NCBI GenBank assembly: GCA_029959085.1
Contig: JARWIR010000050.1
Location: 310,001 to 374,000 of the forward strand
Length of the DNA stretch: 64,000 nt
Direction of reading: 5' to 3'
Source of the DNA: Nemophila menziesii
Lineage: Eukaryota; Streptophyta; Magnoliopsida; Boraginales; Hydrophyllaceae
The notes under the pieces were generated by a model. That model did no database searches. It was not told the origin of the DNA and saw only the letters and a list, made by a program, of their open reading frames with translations. The position numbers and the translations under genes were made by a program. Positions 51,457 through 62,842 of the stretch are shown here, in pieces; position 1 is the first letter of the stretch, and every line of letters begins with the position of its first letter.

Positions 51457-51531
51457 GGCAAAGTTCAATCCATAACGCCTTGAACATTGAAAATTATTCT
51501 AAGTACAAGATCAACTATCGATCTTAATTTT
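51457..51531. repeat. 75-bp direct repeat, left of the insert
   Basis: 'ggcaaagttcaatccataac' through 'cgatcttaatttt'. It is repeated at 52344-52418 with a single mismatch. Other units have this sequence once (for example near 12653-12722), so the insertion event duplicated it. Confidence 0.9.
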
Positions 51532-51997
51532 TTTAGGATTACCAGCAGAATCTACCCATTGTCCTCTAGAAGGCAATGACTTATAAAAAGTTGCACCACA
51601 AGTTTTCTCATTTTCCATAATTTCAGATGCACGCTCATTACCTGCAAACAGTAAGAGGTCAAAAAATAAACATGGACACTATTAATTAACATTGGATAAA
51701 AGTTGATGCATACCTGTGCAATCAATCTCCATATCAGGAATTATTTCTTTAGCATCACCTGACCCAATAGGTAAAACATCACCACTAATTTCAATTTCAG
51801 GTAGTCTTGACTCAATTGCAGCTTCACAAGAAGAGAAGATGCTAGCACAATGGCCATCACAGACAAGTTCACATCTGTCCTGACCTTCACAGCGCCAATA
51901 TTTATAATTAGGAACAATCATCGGAGGAAGTTCCTCGTATGAGGCGAATGGTTCACACGCATTTTTGTTCTTCTCCCTCATTTGAGAAACATACTCA
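51532..51997 (-). pseudogene. Two spliced exons of an unidentified gene, captured fragment
   Basis: Exon 51714-51997 (284 bp, 94 complete codons, no stop) has an acceptor GGATGCAG and a donor CACAG-GTATGC. The intron 51642-51713 ends TTTGCAG. The next exon (51532-51641) continues the same frame to the insert edge. Peptides: REKNKNACEPFASYEELPP, NYKYWRCEGQDRCELVCDGH, then CASIFSSCEAAIESRLPEIE, with the following exon giving SLPSRGQWVDSAGNP. The Cys spacing (C-x5-C-x3-C-x3-C) could bind metal. The fragment is absent from all other units. I do not recognise the family. It is incomplete at both ends, so it cannot be a working gene here. Confidence 0.65.
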
Positions 51998-52184
51998 CTG
52001 CATCCAAAGGAACAACATATCAACAAAACTTAACCAATGTATACAAGTTCAACATACATTACATAATTAAGACAATTGAGATACTTCATATGATTGTCAA
52101 AGATTTGGTCCACTTGGCACCAATTTCACATTTAATGTTAAACATCCAACTGAACCACTCATAGATCGCTTACTCAAGTACCTT

Positions 52185-52350
52185 CACTACAAGAAATAGT
52201 ATCTTTAGCGGCAAAAAATTTAACACTAAAAATCTTAATTTTGCCGCTAATAGTATGTAATTTGTCGCCACTATAAATTCGTCGCTAAAGATACCTTTAC
52301 TAGCAAATTATTTGTTTTTGCCTCTATTACCTTTATCTTTAGCGGCAAAG
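52185..52350 (+). mobile_element. End of a CACTA (En/Spm) transposon, truncated
   Basis: CACTACAAGAAATAG is the classic plant CACTA terminal motif. It is followed by subterminal 12-bp motifs 'tttagcggcaaa' in both orientations (52203, about 52240, about 52286, 52338). The element would extend to the right but stops after about 165 bp, where 'ggcaaag' is shared with the 75-bp repeat. There is no second terminus and no transposase. The neighbouring exons lie outside this end, so the insert carries the edge of an element plus its former flank. Confidence 0.8.
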
Positions 52351-52418
52351 TTCAATCCATAACGCCTTGAGCATTGAAAATTATTCTAAGTACAAGATCA
52401 ACTATCGATCTTAATTTT
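52344..52418. repeat. 75-bp direct repeat, right of the insert
   Basis: Second copy of 51457-51531. It continues for only ~27 bp of module C, with a further small internal deletion ('ttttatagattcg'), before the filler at 52447. Confidence 0.9.
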
Positions 52419-52446
52419 ATAGATTCGAAATCGATAGTTCTAGCAT

Positions 52447-52471
52447 CAAACTTTTGTGGACTGAGAAAATA
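52447..52471. other. Templated filler at the C/F deletion junction, R3
   Basis: 25 bp 'caaacttttgtggactgaga' plus 'aaata' sit between module C and module F and repeat exactly the sequence at 52532-52556, 85 bp downstream. Neither parent has it at this point. Confidence 0.75.
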
Positions 52472-52472
52472 T

Positions 52473-55029
52473 AGTAGTAAATATAAAATCTAACAACTAT
52501 TTTTCTTAGTTTGTTGGTAAACAAAATGCAGCAAACTTTTGTGGACTGAGAAAATAACATATATGAGAACTTTTAAGAGTGAGATAGAAAAGCTAGAATC
52601 TAAAGGTCTTACATGCTACTTATTTACCACAATTGTATACCTTATATAGTTACAATAAACCTTAACTTTTATTTACCATAAGCTAATATAATATTATGCA
52701 CTAACCATATATCTTGGTAAAGTATTGTGAAAGTTACCATATGATTAACAAAATTTAGGGTTTCTGACACCTAAAAACAAAATTTAAAAGCTATACAAAA
52801 ATTAATTCTTATTGTTTTACATTCATAATGAAGTGAATTTAGCAACTTCATAATATATATTGTGATCTTATTGTCTGTGTATAAGATAATGTAATATATT
52901 TAAAATATAATTAGATACATATCAAACATAATATTTACTGAAATGGTGAAAACTTACCAAGACTATTATGCAGAATTTCTCCATTATTGAAATATCATGA
53001 CTAACGATCTTTTTTCTGTAAATAAAGATTATCACAGATTACAATTAAAAAATCAATTAATAAAAAATTAATAACTTACAGATATTTAATAAATACAACA
53101 AATCAAAAAAAAATTATCCATTTTAATGAACAAATTTAAAATTATGGACGATTTAAATCAGTTTATAAAATAATTTAAGATTCTAATTTATATTTTTAAT
53201 CTCCAATTTTTTTATTCTAGTTTCAGATTGTACACTATAGCCTTTTTAAATCATACAAAAAGAATAAAAAATTAATCATATAATTCTAAAAACCCGTGTT
53301 ATAATATATTTACCTTTTACAATTGAAAATAATTTGCATTTTTGTTGTGAATCTAGGGTTTGAAAATGGTGTGTTGTATCTACTTGAAATGGCGAGGCGG
53401 CTTTCAAAATATTTCTTTTAACATATGCAACAGTTGAAACCTATATAGGGTGATGGATTGATATTTTTAGTAGGGTTTCACAGTTATGATCTTATATTTT
53501 GGTGGGCCTCAATGTTATGGGCCGTTGTGTTTACTGCCCAATCATGAACCATATCCATACTTTATATTACAAGTTAATTAATAAAGATATGTTATCATAC
53601 ATATAAGGAGGTAATTTGGTAACTCTTTTCTATTTGATCCCTTTAATAATGATTTCAAATGTATATTTTACAAAAGATGCTAGTATCTTATGGTCAAGAA
53701 CAATCTATGGTCAAACAAAGTATTCTTTAATAGAAGCCTAATATTGGTCTATTCACCTAAATCATTGTAGTTTTAATTTTGAAGAACGAGGTTTGGCAGA
53801 AACTTGGTAAAAGTCTTTTATAAAATTATTTCTAAAATACATATCCTTAGAATGAAAACCTTAATGTTGAAACTAGTATCTTTAGTCCAGACTACATTCA
53901 TATGAGGAAAGATATGTCAAAGATAATATGATAATTTATCACTAAAGCTCTACATAAATTCAAGAGGATGAACGAACACCCACATGAAATGAGGCATATA
54001 CCATACTAAAAAATGATATGCAACAAAATTATGATAAGTTAAATAAAATACTACTGAACAAGTGCTCGTAGAACTAGGAATACAATCCACGGTTTCTTTC
54101 ATTATTAAATGTGTGTCAACTGAATCATAAATTCTTGTCGAGATCATATACTTCTACCTTTATATTACCAGTCAAAGGAAAATCTGACAAGGAGACTCTC
54201 TATCAATTTACCTAATTATCTTTTTATGCAAGCTGTAAGTAGTATAAATAATAGTGTCATTTCCGACTTTGATATGTCTCCCTTTCGCAGACAGTTAAAA
54301 TTTTGTCCTCAAAATAGACATGCTTAAAATCCATTTCCTAAACGAGGTCATGTGAAATATTAAATTTCCTCTTACCTATTCTAAAAATCTCAACAAATGT
54401 TTCGTCCTATCCACTCCTAACACAACCATAGGTATTATACAACCATTTATTGAATGTTCAACTTAAGTATGTCTAACTATTTATGGTATGTAGCTAGGTA
54501 ATCCATCGTAGTGGAAAGAAGTCTAAGGTTAGTATACTAGTGTATACGACAAAGTATGTAACACCCCATCTCAAAGGAGGGTGTCAATCTTTACCTAAGC
54601 TTTAAGAATTTGAATGTAATAATTAAAAAATAAACACTGTCCTTATTTCATATTTCCGTTTATATATGTATCAAAGATATATACCACCAAAATATCAATA
54701 AAGACATGGCGTAGATTCATAAATATATAAACCATGATCTTACAAACATGTTCACTATCAGGAACATTCTGTGAAGGACTATGTTTATGAGATAAATTAT
54801 CAAAAACACAAAGAAGTTTGCAATCTGCTTTACGACCCTTATTTTCTCTGTTTGAAAGGGTAAACCCCTAATATGTATATTTTATTTACTTCTTCACACA
54901 ATGACTGAAGCCTTCTATTCTTCTCGTACGTCATTATGACCCTTAGTGTTGAGCTCAAAGTAAATCTTGTTATCACCTTCAATAATGCCATGTGCATTAG
55001 TGGGTAGGTCCAAGCATAATATATGTCCT
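52473..55029. repeat. Module F, R3 copy
   Basis: Near-identical to R2 F at a constant offset of 12120 (41830/53950). No supported gene; the minus ORFs at 53950-54147 and 54839-55078 lie in AT-rich sequence without recognisable content. Confidence 0.75.
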
Positions 55030-56047
55030 TACAATGAAATATTGCATAATATAGGGAACTATAATACAACTTTTGCATAATATAAGAAGCTATATACTAT
55101 AGTGCAACTTTGTCATAATATAGGGACCTGTATTGCAATATATGGGGACCTATATTGCAATTTTTGAAAAAACATAGGGCATTTACGTCAACAATGACGC
55201 TAATTTTGAAGGAGTGAATTCTTGAAAAAAAAGCTTCGTCTCATAGAATGTTTAAAGAATTGTATATATAATATAGTTACCTAAAGTGCAATTGATTCTA
55301 TGTATAGGTGACACTGTGTGATTTTTTTTTTCATGCGACTTGTTTATTATGATGGATGGATATAAAGATAGAGTGTCCTACTTGTCGTCGCCCTCTTCCA
55401 CCAGCTTGACTGAAGATTCTTCTTAAGGAAAAATTTGTAAATTTGATTTGGGGTAAATTTACTAAACTTTTAATTTTTTACTTTTATGTGTTTTTTATTT
55501 GTATGATTATTTTTTTATTTTATGTAAGAGATAGGGAATTGTAGAATAACAAATGCAAAAAAATTAATATCAAGGCCTATATTGTAGTTTTTGGATCATA
55601 TAGGGACCTACAATACATTTTTTGCATATTATAGGGACCTACAGTATAGATAGTGCATAATATAGTGACATTTAGTGTAATTTTATATAATATAGGGATC
55701 TAGATTGCAATTTTTCATAATATAGTAAACTATAGTAGTATAGTGTAATTTTACTTAATATAGGAATTTATAGTGCAATTTTGCATAATATAGGGGCTTA
55801 TAGTGCAATTTATATGGAAAAAAATCGAATGTGTTTTTCAGAATCATTACTTGGTCTCCCCACATTCTAAAATCAATTCTTATTAAATATATGCAGATTT
55901 TGTTTTTATATAATAAATATATGGCCTTATACTATAATTCATTAAAAATAAATTTATATAAGTCGTATAGGGATATATATTGCGGATTTTGTACAATTTA
56001 GGAACCTATGTTGCAAATTTTTATAATATAAGGACCTATAGTAAAAT
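55030..56047. repeat. Module G minisatellite, R3 (full)
   Basis: Full-length counterpart of 20791-21815. Confidence 0.75.
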
Positions 56048-56484
56048 AATTGGTATTGAGAAGTCTTGTTTTTTTCTTGTTTAGGGTAGAGGAGGAATCA
56101 ACAAAGGATCAATGTAAACACATTGTAAGAATATGATGAAGATTTGATATAGGTGTATGTATGTATTATTTATAATAATAGTTATGTAATATTTCGATGA
56201 AGCTTTGTTACTTAATTAGAGATAGATTTTTTGTTGAGATACTATAATTTTTATCTTTTAAACTCAAGGTTTAACATGAGACTTCAAATTAACACACATT
56301 TGGTAGTGTTTTCAAGCTTCTTATTAAATTTATATATATTTTTTTTTTATCGATGAAATATATAATACTTATGTGCTTGGCTCTTTCATGAAATACAGGG
56401 TTGAAACATATACCCCATAACTAAGGAGAAATATTTAGTATTTTCTCAAAATATAAAATTTTAGTTTAGTATTTTTTAGCTCCC

Positions 56485-56485
<1 letters not shown>

Positions 56486-56562
<77 letters not shown>

Positions 56563-56580
56563 AAGAGAGAGAGAGAGAAA
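56486..56580. repeat. Compound (TA)n(GA)n microsatellite, R3
   Basis: About 42 bp TA followed by about 52 bp GA with two interruptions; expanded relative to 22253-22312. Confidence 0.95.
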
Positions 56581-56607
56581 GATTAATCTTCAATTTTCTT
56601 TTTAGGG

Positions 56608-57455
56608 TAGACGACCTAAACTCCCAAGTTTGACTCAATTTTTTACATTTTTGAATATATTTGAGAGTTACATTGACTATGGTAAAAGTTAGTCTTATAA
56701 TTTAGAATCATTTTGATTCTCAAAAGATATAATCCATAATTATTTAGTCACACTACTTTTTTTAATCAAATTTAGTCACACTATAAGAGTAACTATCGTT
56801 CATAAATTTCAAATTTTAACTTCATTTAAAAAAATGTATGGATCTAAAATAGATAGTTGTAGTTGTTAAAGTATTCTACATTCTTTCGAGTGAATGAATC
56901 GTTATCAAAATGTAAATAATCATCAGATGCATTAAAAAATAAAAAAATAAAAATATTCACGGATCGATTCATTGCACCACATTCTATCCTAGAAAATCGT
57001 GAGAATTGAAAATAGAGTTTTTTTTTTACATAAGAGGCTTTAGAGTCACCTCCTAAACTCCCAAGTTTGACTCAATCTTTTACATTTTTGAATATATTTG
57101 AGAGTTACTTTGACTATGGTCAAAGTTAGTCTTATAATTTAGAATCATTTTGATTCTTGAAAGATATAATTCCATAATTCTTTAGTCACACTACTTTTTT
57201 TAATCAAATTTAGTCACATTACAATTAACTATCAATCATAAATTTTTAATTTTTAACTTTATTTGAAAAAATTATGGATCTAAAATCGATAGTTGTAGTT
57301 GTTAAAGTATTATACACTCTTTCGATTGAGTGAATCTTTATCAAAATGGAAATAATTATCAGATGCATTAAAAAAGAAATAGATAAAAATATTCACGATC
57401 GATTCATTGCACCACATTCTATCCTACAAAATCGTGAGAATTGAAAATAGAGTTT
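56608..57455. repeat. Module H direct doublet, R3
   Basis: Two units as in R1. The second is clipped at 'aaaatagagttt|aaacacatgc', removing 'ataagaggctttagagacac', so the step to R4 is slightly shorter. Confidence 0.8.
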
Positions 57456-58129
57456 AAACACATGCTTACTTACCCAATCTACTTTTTTTATTAAAAATTC
57501 ATAAACCAAATTAACACTCTAAGCCAAAATTACTCTTCCCATTATACCTATTTTTTGTTTTTTATTTGCTATATATAACATTTTTTATCATAATTATTTA
57601 TAAAAACCCTAAACATTAGATTCTCTCTCCTCTACTTATTAAAAACTCACAATGATTTTCTTTTACTTTTTTGTCTTTCATTTTCTTTCTCAGCCGTGGC
57701 TGCTAGAACTTCACAAATCTTGAAGATCATGCCTTCAATATAGTCATGAGCATCTAGTTCACGAAAGAAGATGAGACATGTCGTTCATCCCCCCTCATGC
57801 TGCTGCACAAGGAAATAGTTTGCTACTCCGGTGAAGGAGATACTTATGTTCAAGCTTGAAGATCTCCGTCATTCGTGAGTGAAGACCTCCGCCGTTATTC
57901 GAGTAAAGTCATTCGTGAAATCCTTTTGGTTTGAGAAAGTTTTGTCGCCAGAGATCTATGGAGCTTCGAGCTTTGGTTGTAGAACGTTGGAGATGTCTTT
58001 TTCTTTTTCTTAGTAGATAGACATATGTACTTTTCATGTTACATCATTTATTCATTTATTAGTAAATGTATTTTAGTGTATGTTTATTGTTTTCTCCCTA
58101 AATAATTCTTGTAGTATTAATTCTAAAAA

Positions 58130-58350
58130 CACTCAGTAATTTATTACTCAGGATTTTTACCATATACTCAGTAACTTTCCCTCAATCTCAGTAAAATCCC
58201 TGATCAATCATTTTTCTCCGAGTACTCAATTCTTTTTCTCGATAACTCACTACGTTTTCCGAGTACTCACTATTTCTGGCAACCTAGCACCTTTTTGGAG
58301 TACCCATATCCTATTTAGAGTACATAGAACTTTTTCCGAGTACTCATAAT
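58130..58350. repeat. GAGTACTC palindrome minisatellite, R4
   Basis: Contracted like R3; one core is mutated (tttttGGAGTACCC). Confidence 0.8.
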
Positions 58351-61300
58351 GTTTTACGGCGGCACTAGCGGTGGTCGGCGGTTCGGAGATCGGTAGTGGT
58401 TGGTGGTTGTGATCGGAGTTGGAAACTATTGATACTCTGTGAAGGAGGAGGAGAGCAAAATGGTAATAGAGTAGAGAAAAAAATTATAAGGGAGGAGAAA
58501 GAAGTATCTATTTTAGTTTTATATATACATTAAGATTGTTATTGAAACACAAGGTGTCAAAGGTTTCTTTCGAGAATAGTTGATTAGGGTATTACTTATT
58601 GGGAAAGTAGATGGTCTCAAGACCACATGAGTAATTCACCCTCTAAAATTTGACAAGTCATAATTATGTTTTTTTCTTTTTTTTAAGGTTCAAGGTTCCT
58701 ATAATTAATTGTAGTAACATGAACTAGATATAGTTTTTTTTGAAATTCAAACTAATAAATAGTGTTCAAGAACTCCCGCATAAGATTTTTAACCTTCTAG
58801 AAAATGCTCTTAGAATTAGTCGAAACTAAGATATTTTAGAAAGTTTGGGAGGTTCTTAAGGTTATATTAGCATGACTTATTCAGTTATGTCTAATTTATT
58901 TCTTTTCCTGAACATATAGTCTAACCGATACTTAGGCCATTTTAGAAAGTTTGTGAGGTAAATCAAGCAACTCAACTCAATAGTGGAAATAGGTTGTGGT
59001 ATCTCTCTTCCCTCTACCCGTAGGGCACTCTTACTCATTTTAATCAAATTTGATGTTATTTTTTCTTTTTTCCCTTGCGTTAATTATTATCGTGGATTTT
59101 AGCCATAAATATGGCTTTTTTTTGGTTTGATTTTGTTTAAAAGATGTTATTATGGAGGTCTTTTAAAGGCATCCGATTATTGGGATTTTATATGGGTTAA
59201 GGTTTAGGATGAGAGTCGGAGTGGAGAGGGTAGCAGCTTCTTGTGAAGGATGCTAGTTTTATGGCCTTCATGGTCTTCATTGTGGGCTAGTGGTTGAGTG
59301 GAGAGAGTCGATAGTTGTGTAGATGTAGAAGACGATCGGGTCAATGTGGTCTTAAAGGTTATCAAAGTTAGAGAACCAAGGATTTCAGGTTGCATGGATT
59401 GTGTATAGTGTGTTGAAAGTAACAGGGTGGTGTTCAACAATGTGGGACAAAAACAACGGGACATGGTTGTAAAATTGGGTTCATGCTTCGTGGTTGAAAT
59501 GGCATGGGGGTCTCTAGTTTTCACTAGTTGTTTTGGTTGATGAAATTGAAGTAGGTAATGGCCCTACAGGGTTGGGCAAAACTACTTTGTTTGAGTTCGG
59601 TATAGATTATACATGTTTGGAGGATTGGGTAAGGTACGTACATGGTGTTCCCTAGAGATGGTATTTTTGAGTGGTTTACGAGCTCAAGTGATCTAGTTTA
59701 AAGCTGTTGATTACTAGGCATAGTTGCACAAAGATGTCTAGTACAAATTATACAAAGTTTGTTCAAGTTTACCCATTTTTGGAGGAGGAATGAGTATTTT
59801 AAGAGGATATTTAATAAATGGAAAGCAAATTGTCATTTCCTGGAATAGATTTTTCGAGTCATAGAGGATGCTATAAATTTTGTGAGATAAGACACAACTT
59901 ATAAAAATTTGGAGAAGATGGTTTCTTTAGTTGACGTTAGGGCTTTGTATGGATATTGGAAGGATAGCTATTGTGTGTTAGAGTTTGTTGAGGAGGAAAG
60001 GGTTTATGCCATTAATCAATGCTGAATTTGGGAAAAAGTTGGTATTTCTCACCCGAAAGGAAGGTTTAAGTTGAGCAACTCGTTACTTTCTTGATACTCT
60101 GTCCTCCAAACCTATTGGGTGTGCTATTTGGTAGGATTTGTGGTGTTTTATACCACTGCATGTCACAGTTGCACTACATCAATCGTGATTAGGTACATCT
60201 ATCTGGTACTTTGATATTTTATCTCTTTTGATAATTTAATGACGGTGGAACCAAGATATTGGATGAGTTGTTTCTCTAAAGACTTACTTTTACCTTTACC
60301 TTTCAAGAAGGATCGCGATTCTTGAAAATCATCTCCTGCGGTTTGAAAATGACTTTGTCTATATATATTAGAAAGGTCTCTTTGCATTGGGGTTGCTACC
60401 TGATTGAGACTATACATATTGTTTCATGCAAACCATGGTTACTCACCGAAAGGGGAATCCCGGCACTTCTATGATCAAGATACTTTGAAACTAAAATATA
60501 TTCAAATAGAGTTGTAAATGAATAGTGCACATACCCTTACAATTGACATGCGGACATGTACATGAGCTTAATAAGACCTATAGCCTCCAAATGTTATATT
60601 TTCATATAAGGGGGTGCCAACAAGTGGGATTACCATACGGTCCTCATTAGAAATGTTTTTCAGGGTGTTGTAGACAAGCCTTCACTAATTATGAGCAGAG
60701 GGCCTTATTGGATGAGTAATGCACTAGTTGTTTGGAATCTTTGGTCTGGTATTCTAGTTATATTATTCTAACAATACTTTCAAAAAATCCTCCTTAAATG
60801 AAGCTTCTACATATTGAATGTGAGCATGCAATAAAGGTATCATTGCGCATATAAAAGGTTGTTATTTTGAGCTTATTGATATATGTATAATTCTATAGAT
60901 GCGTAACTTGATAAAGGTAATTAAGTATGAAAGTTAAATATTTCTATCAGATTGGAATGTTGGAGCTAGACAAAAATATAATCGAAAAAGTCCATATGTC
61001 GAGATTTTGCGTTATTGGTTTTAAAATTACAAACCTACATAAATTTTTTCTCCACTGTCTTATTAAGGCAAATCGAAGATAAATATTATTTAAGGATTTT
61101 ATGGGACAATATTTTTTAATTTATAATACCAAGCCCGATCCGAAAAGGAAAATTATGCTAAAATAAGGATATAAATCGTGTCTCTTTAACATCACTTTCA
61201 TGTATTCGGAAACTAAAAATTTACAAAATCATAAATTGATTGCACTATACATATATGAGAATGTTTTTCAAAGTGCTAAATGGCTTAATTGACTAGAAAC

Positions 61301-62804
61301 ACAAGTTTGGAGTTGCAATATACATAAATGGAAATATTCATTGCAGAAATTAGGGTACTAGCTAAATAAATACATGTATTTTAAATGTTCAAAATTACAT
61401 GTACATTTAAACTTAAAAGTTATTTTGATTTAACGTATAGATAAATAAAAAACATACATGGAAATAATTAACAAGACCAAAAAAGATAATCAAAAGAATA
61501 ATTTATTAAGATTAAAACGTTCATTACGTTGAGGAGTTATAAAGTTCCTGATCTTCCTAACAATTATAGATTTTGTATGTGGCTATCAAAATGATCAAAA
61601 AATTTATACATGATCTTATCCTTGCATGGTCTAAGTCCATAAAACCAATTATTAGACAAGGCAAATCTTCCAAAAACTGCACCTCTAAGCATACAAGTTC
61701 AAGTGCATTTACATGAATTCTTTCTTGCGAAAAAGACTTAATTCGCTCCTCCTGTACAAAACTTTTAGGCTCTTTAGCTAGGAACAAGATATTCCCAAAA
61801 TCATTACCTCGAGTTTTGCCTTAATTTTTATTTGTACAAACCTAAAGTCTTGAGATTAAGCCTAAGGATCTTCATATTTAGTAGATGAGATTTTAGAGAT
61901 TTATTGTCCTAGTGCTTGAGCTTGATGTTCAATGACTTGAAATTTTTTCGACCTTAAGGTACACAAGTGCATAAGTTCATTCTAAAATCAGAATTCATTC
62001 GCATCAATTATCACAAGCCAATAGATACATTACTCTAACTTGAAAATTCTTTTTACAACGAAAAATCTATACATTTTATTTACTAAATTATACCTATTTA
62101 ACTCAATCTTATTCAAAATTTTTGGCTACTTTACTAATTGTCCAGGGTGAATATTTTATAGAATCTAAATTTTTGTTTCTAAATTTCTTACCGAATATTT
62201 AACACCTTAGATTGTTCCATTTACATATGATTAATGGTGTAGGTAAGTAATGACAAAACATAATATATATTTGTTATTTATTTATATATGACTTCACAAC
62301 CAATTATACCAAGAAAATGTAGATATTGCATAAAAGCAACTAAAAATTTATGTACAAAATTTATAGAGTGCCAAATACAAAAAAAAAATTCACCATGTTA
62401 ATCCATCAACAGAACATATTTTTTGTTTTTCAAAATAACACATGAATAAACATAAGTTTGAAAGTAAAAAAAATAAACTCACCTTTTTGCCCAGTAAAAG
62501 TATTAATCTATAATTGAAATATAATGACCATAGACCTAATATGTTAATAGATAAAAATAATTTTTTGATTAGAGATTAGCATGTATAGAAAATCACATTT
62601 ATCAGAAAAAGAGAAAGCAATGAGGATCTATGACAGAATAGATGATAAAGAAGTTGATTCAGAAAGAAGAAGATAATTACTTAGATGTGAAGAGTGGTAT
62701 CACTTTTAAGATTTGTAATGTTTATCTATACTTAAAATGGAGGTTTGGAGCTACGATTAGTGTTTGGACTATGAAAGTTAAAAATATTATTGTATTTGGT
62801 TTTA

Positions 62805-62806
<2 letters not shown>

Positions 62807-62840
<34 letters not shown>
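62807..62840. repeat. (TA)n microsatellite, module C, R4
   Basis: About 34 bp of TA at the site that carries about 73 bp in R3. Confidence 0.95.

Positions 62841-62842
<2 letters not shown>

Larger units (their letters stand above)
44527..57493. repeat. Array unit R3 (~12.97 kb, lacks D, E and LRR)
   Basis: A (44527-46696), B (46697-49495), C (49496-51531), inserted DNA (51532-52343), a short C tail, then F (52473), G, SSR and H. The deletion of D, E and the LRR exons is sealed at 52446-52472. B and adjoining sequence match R4 at a constant offset of 12949 (47250/60199 and 48608/61557). Confidence 0.9.
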
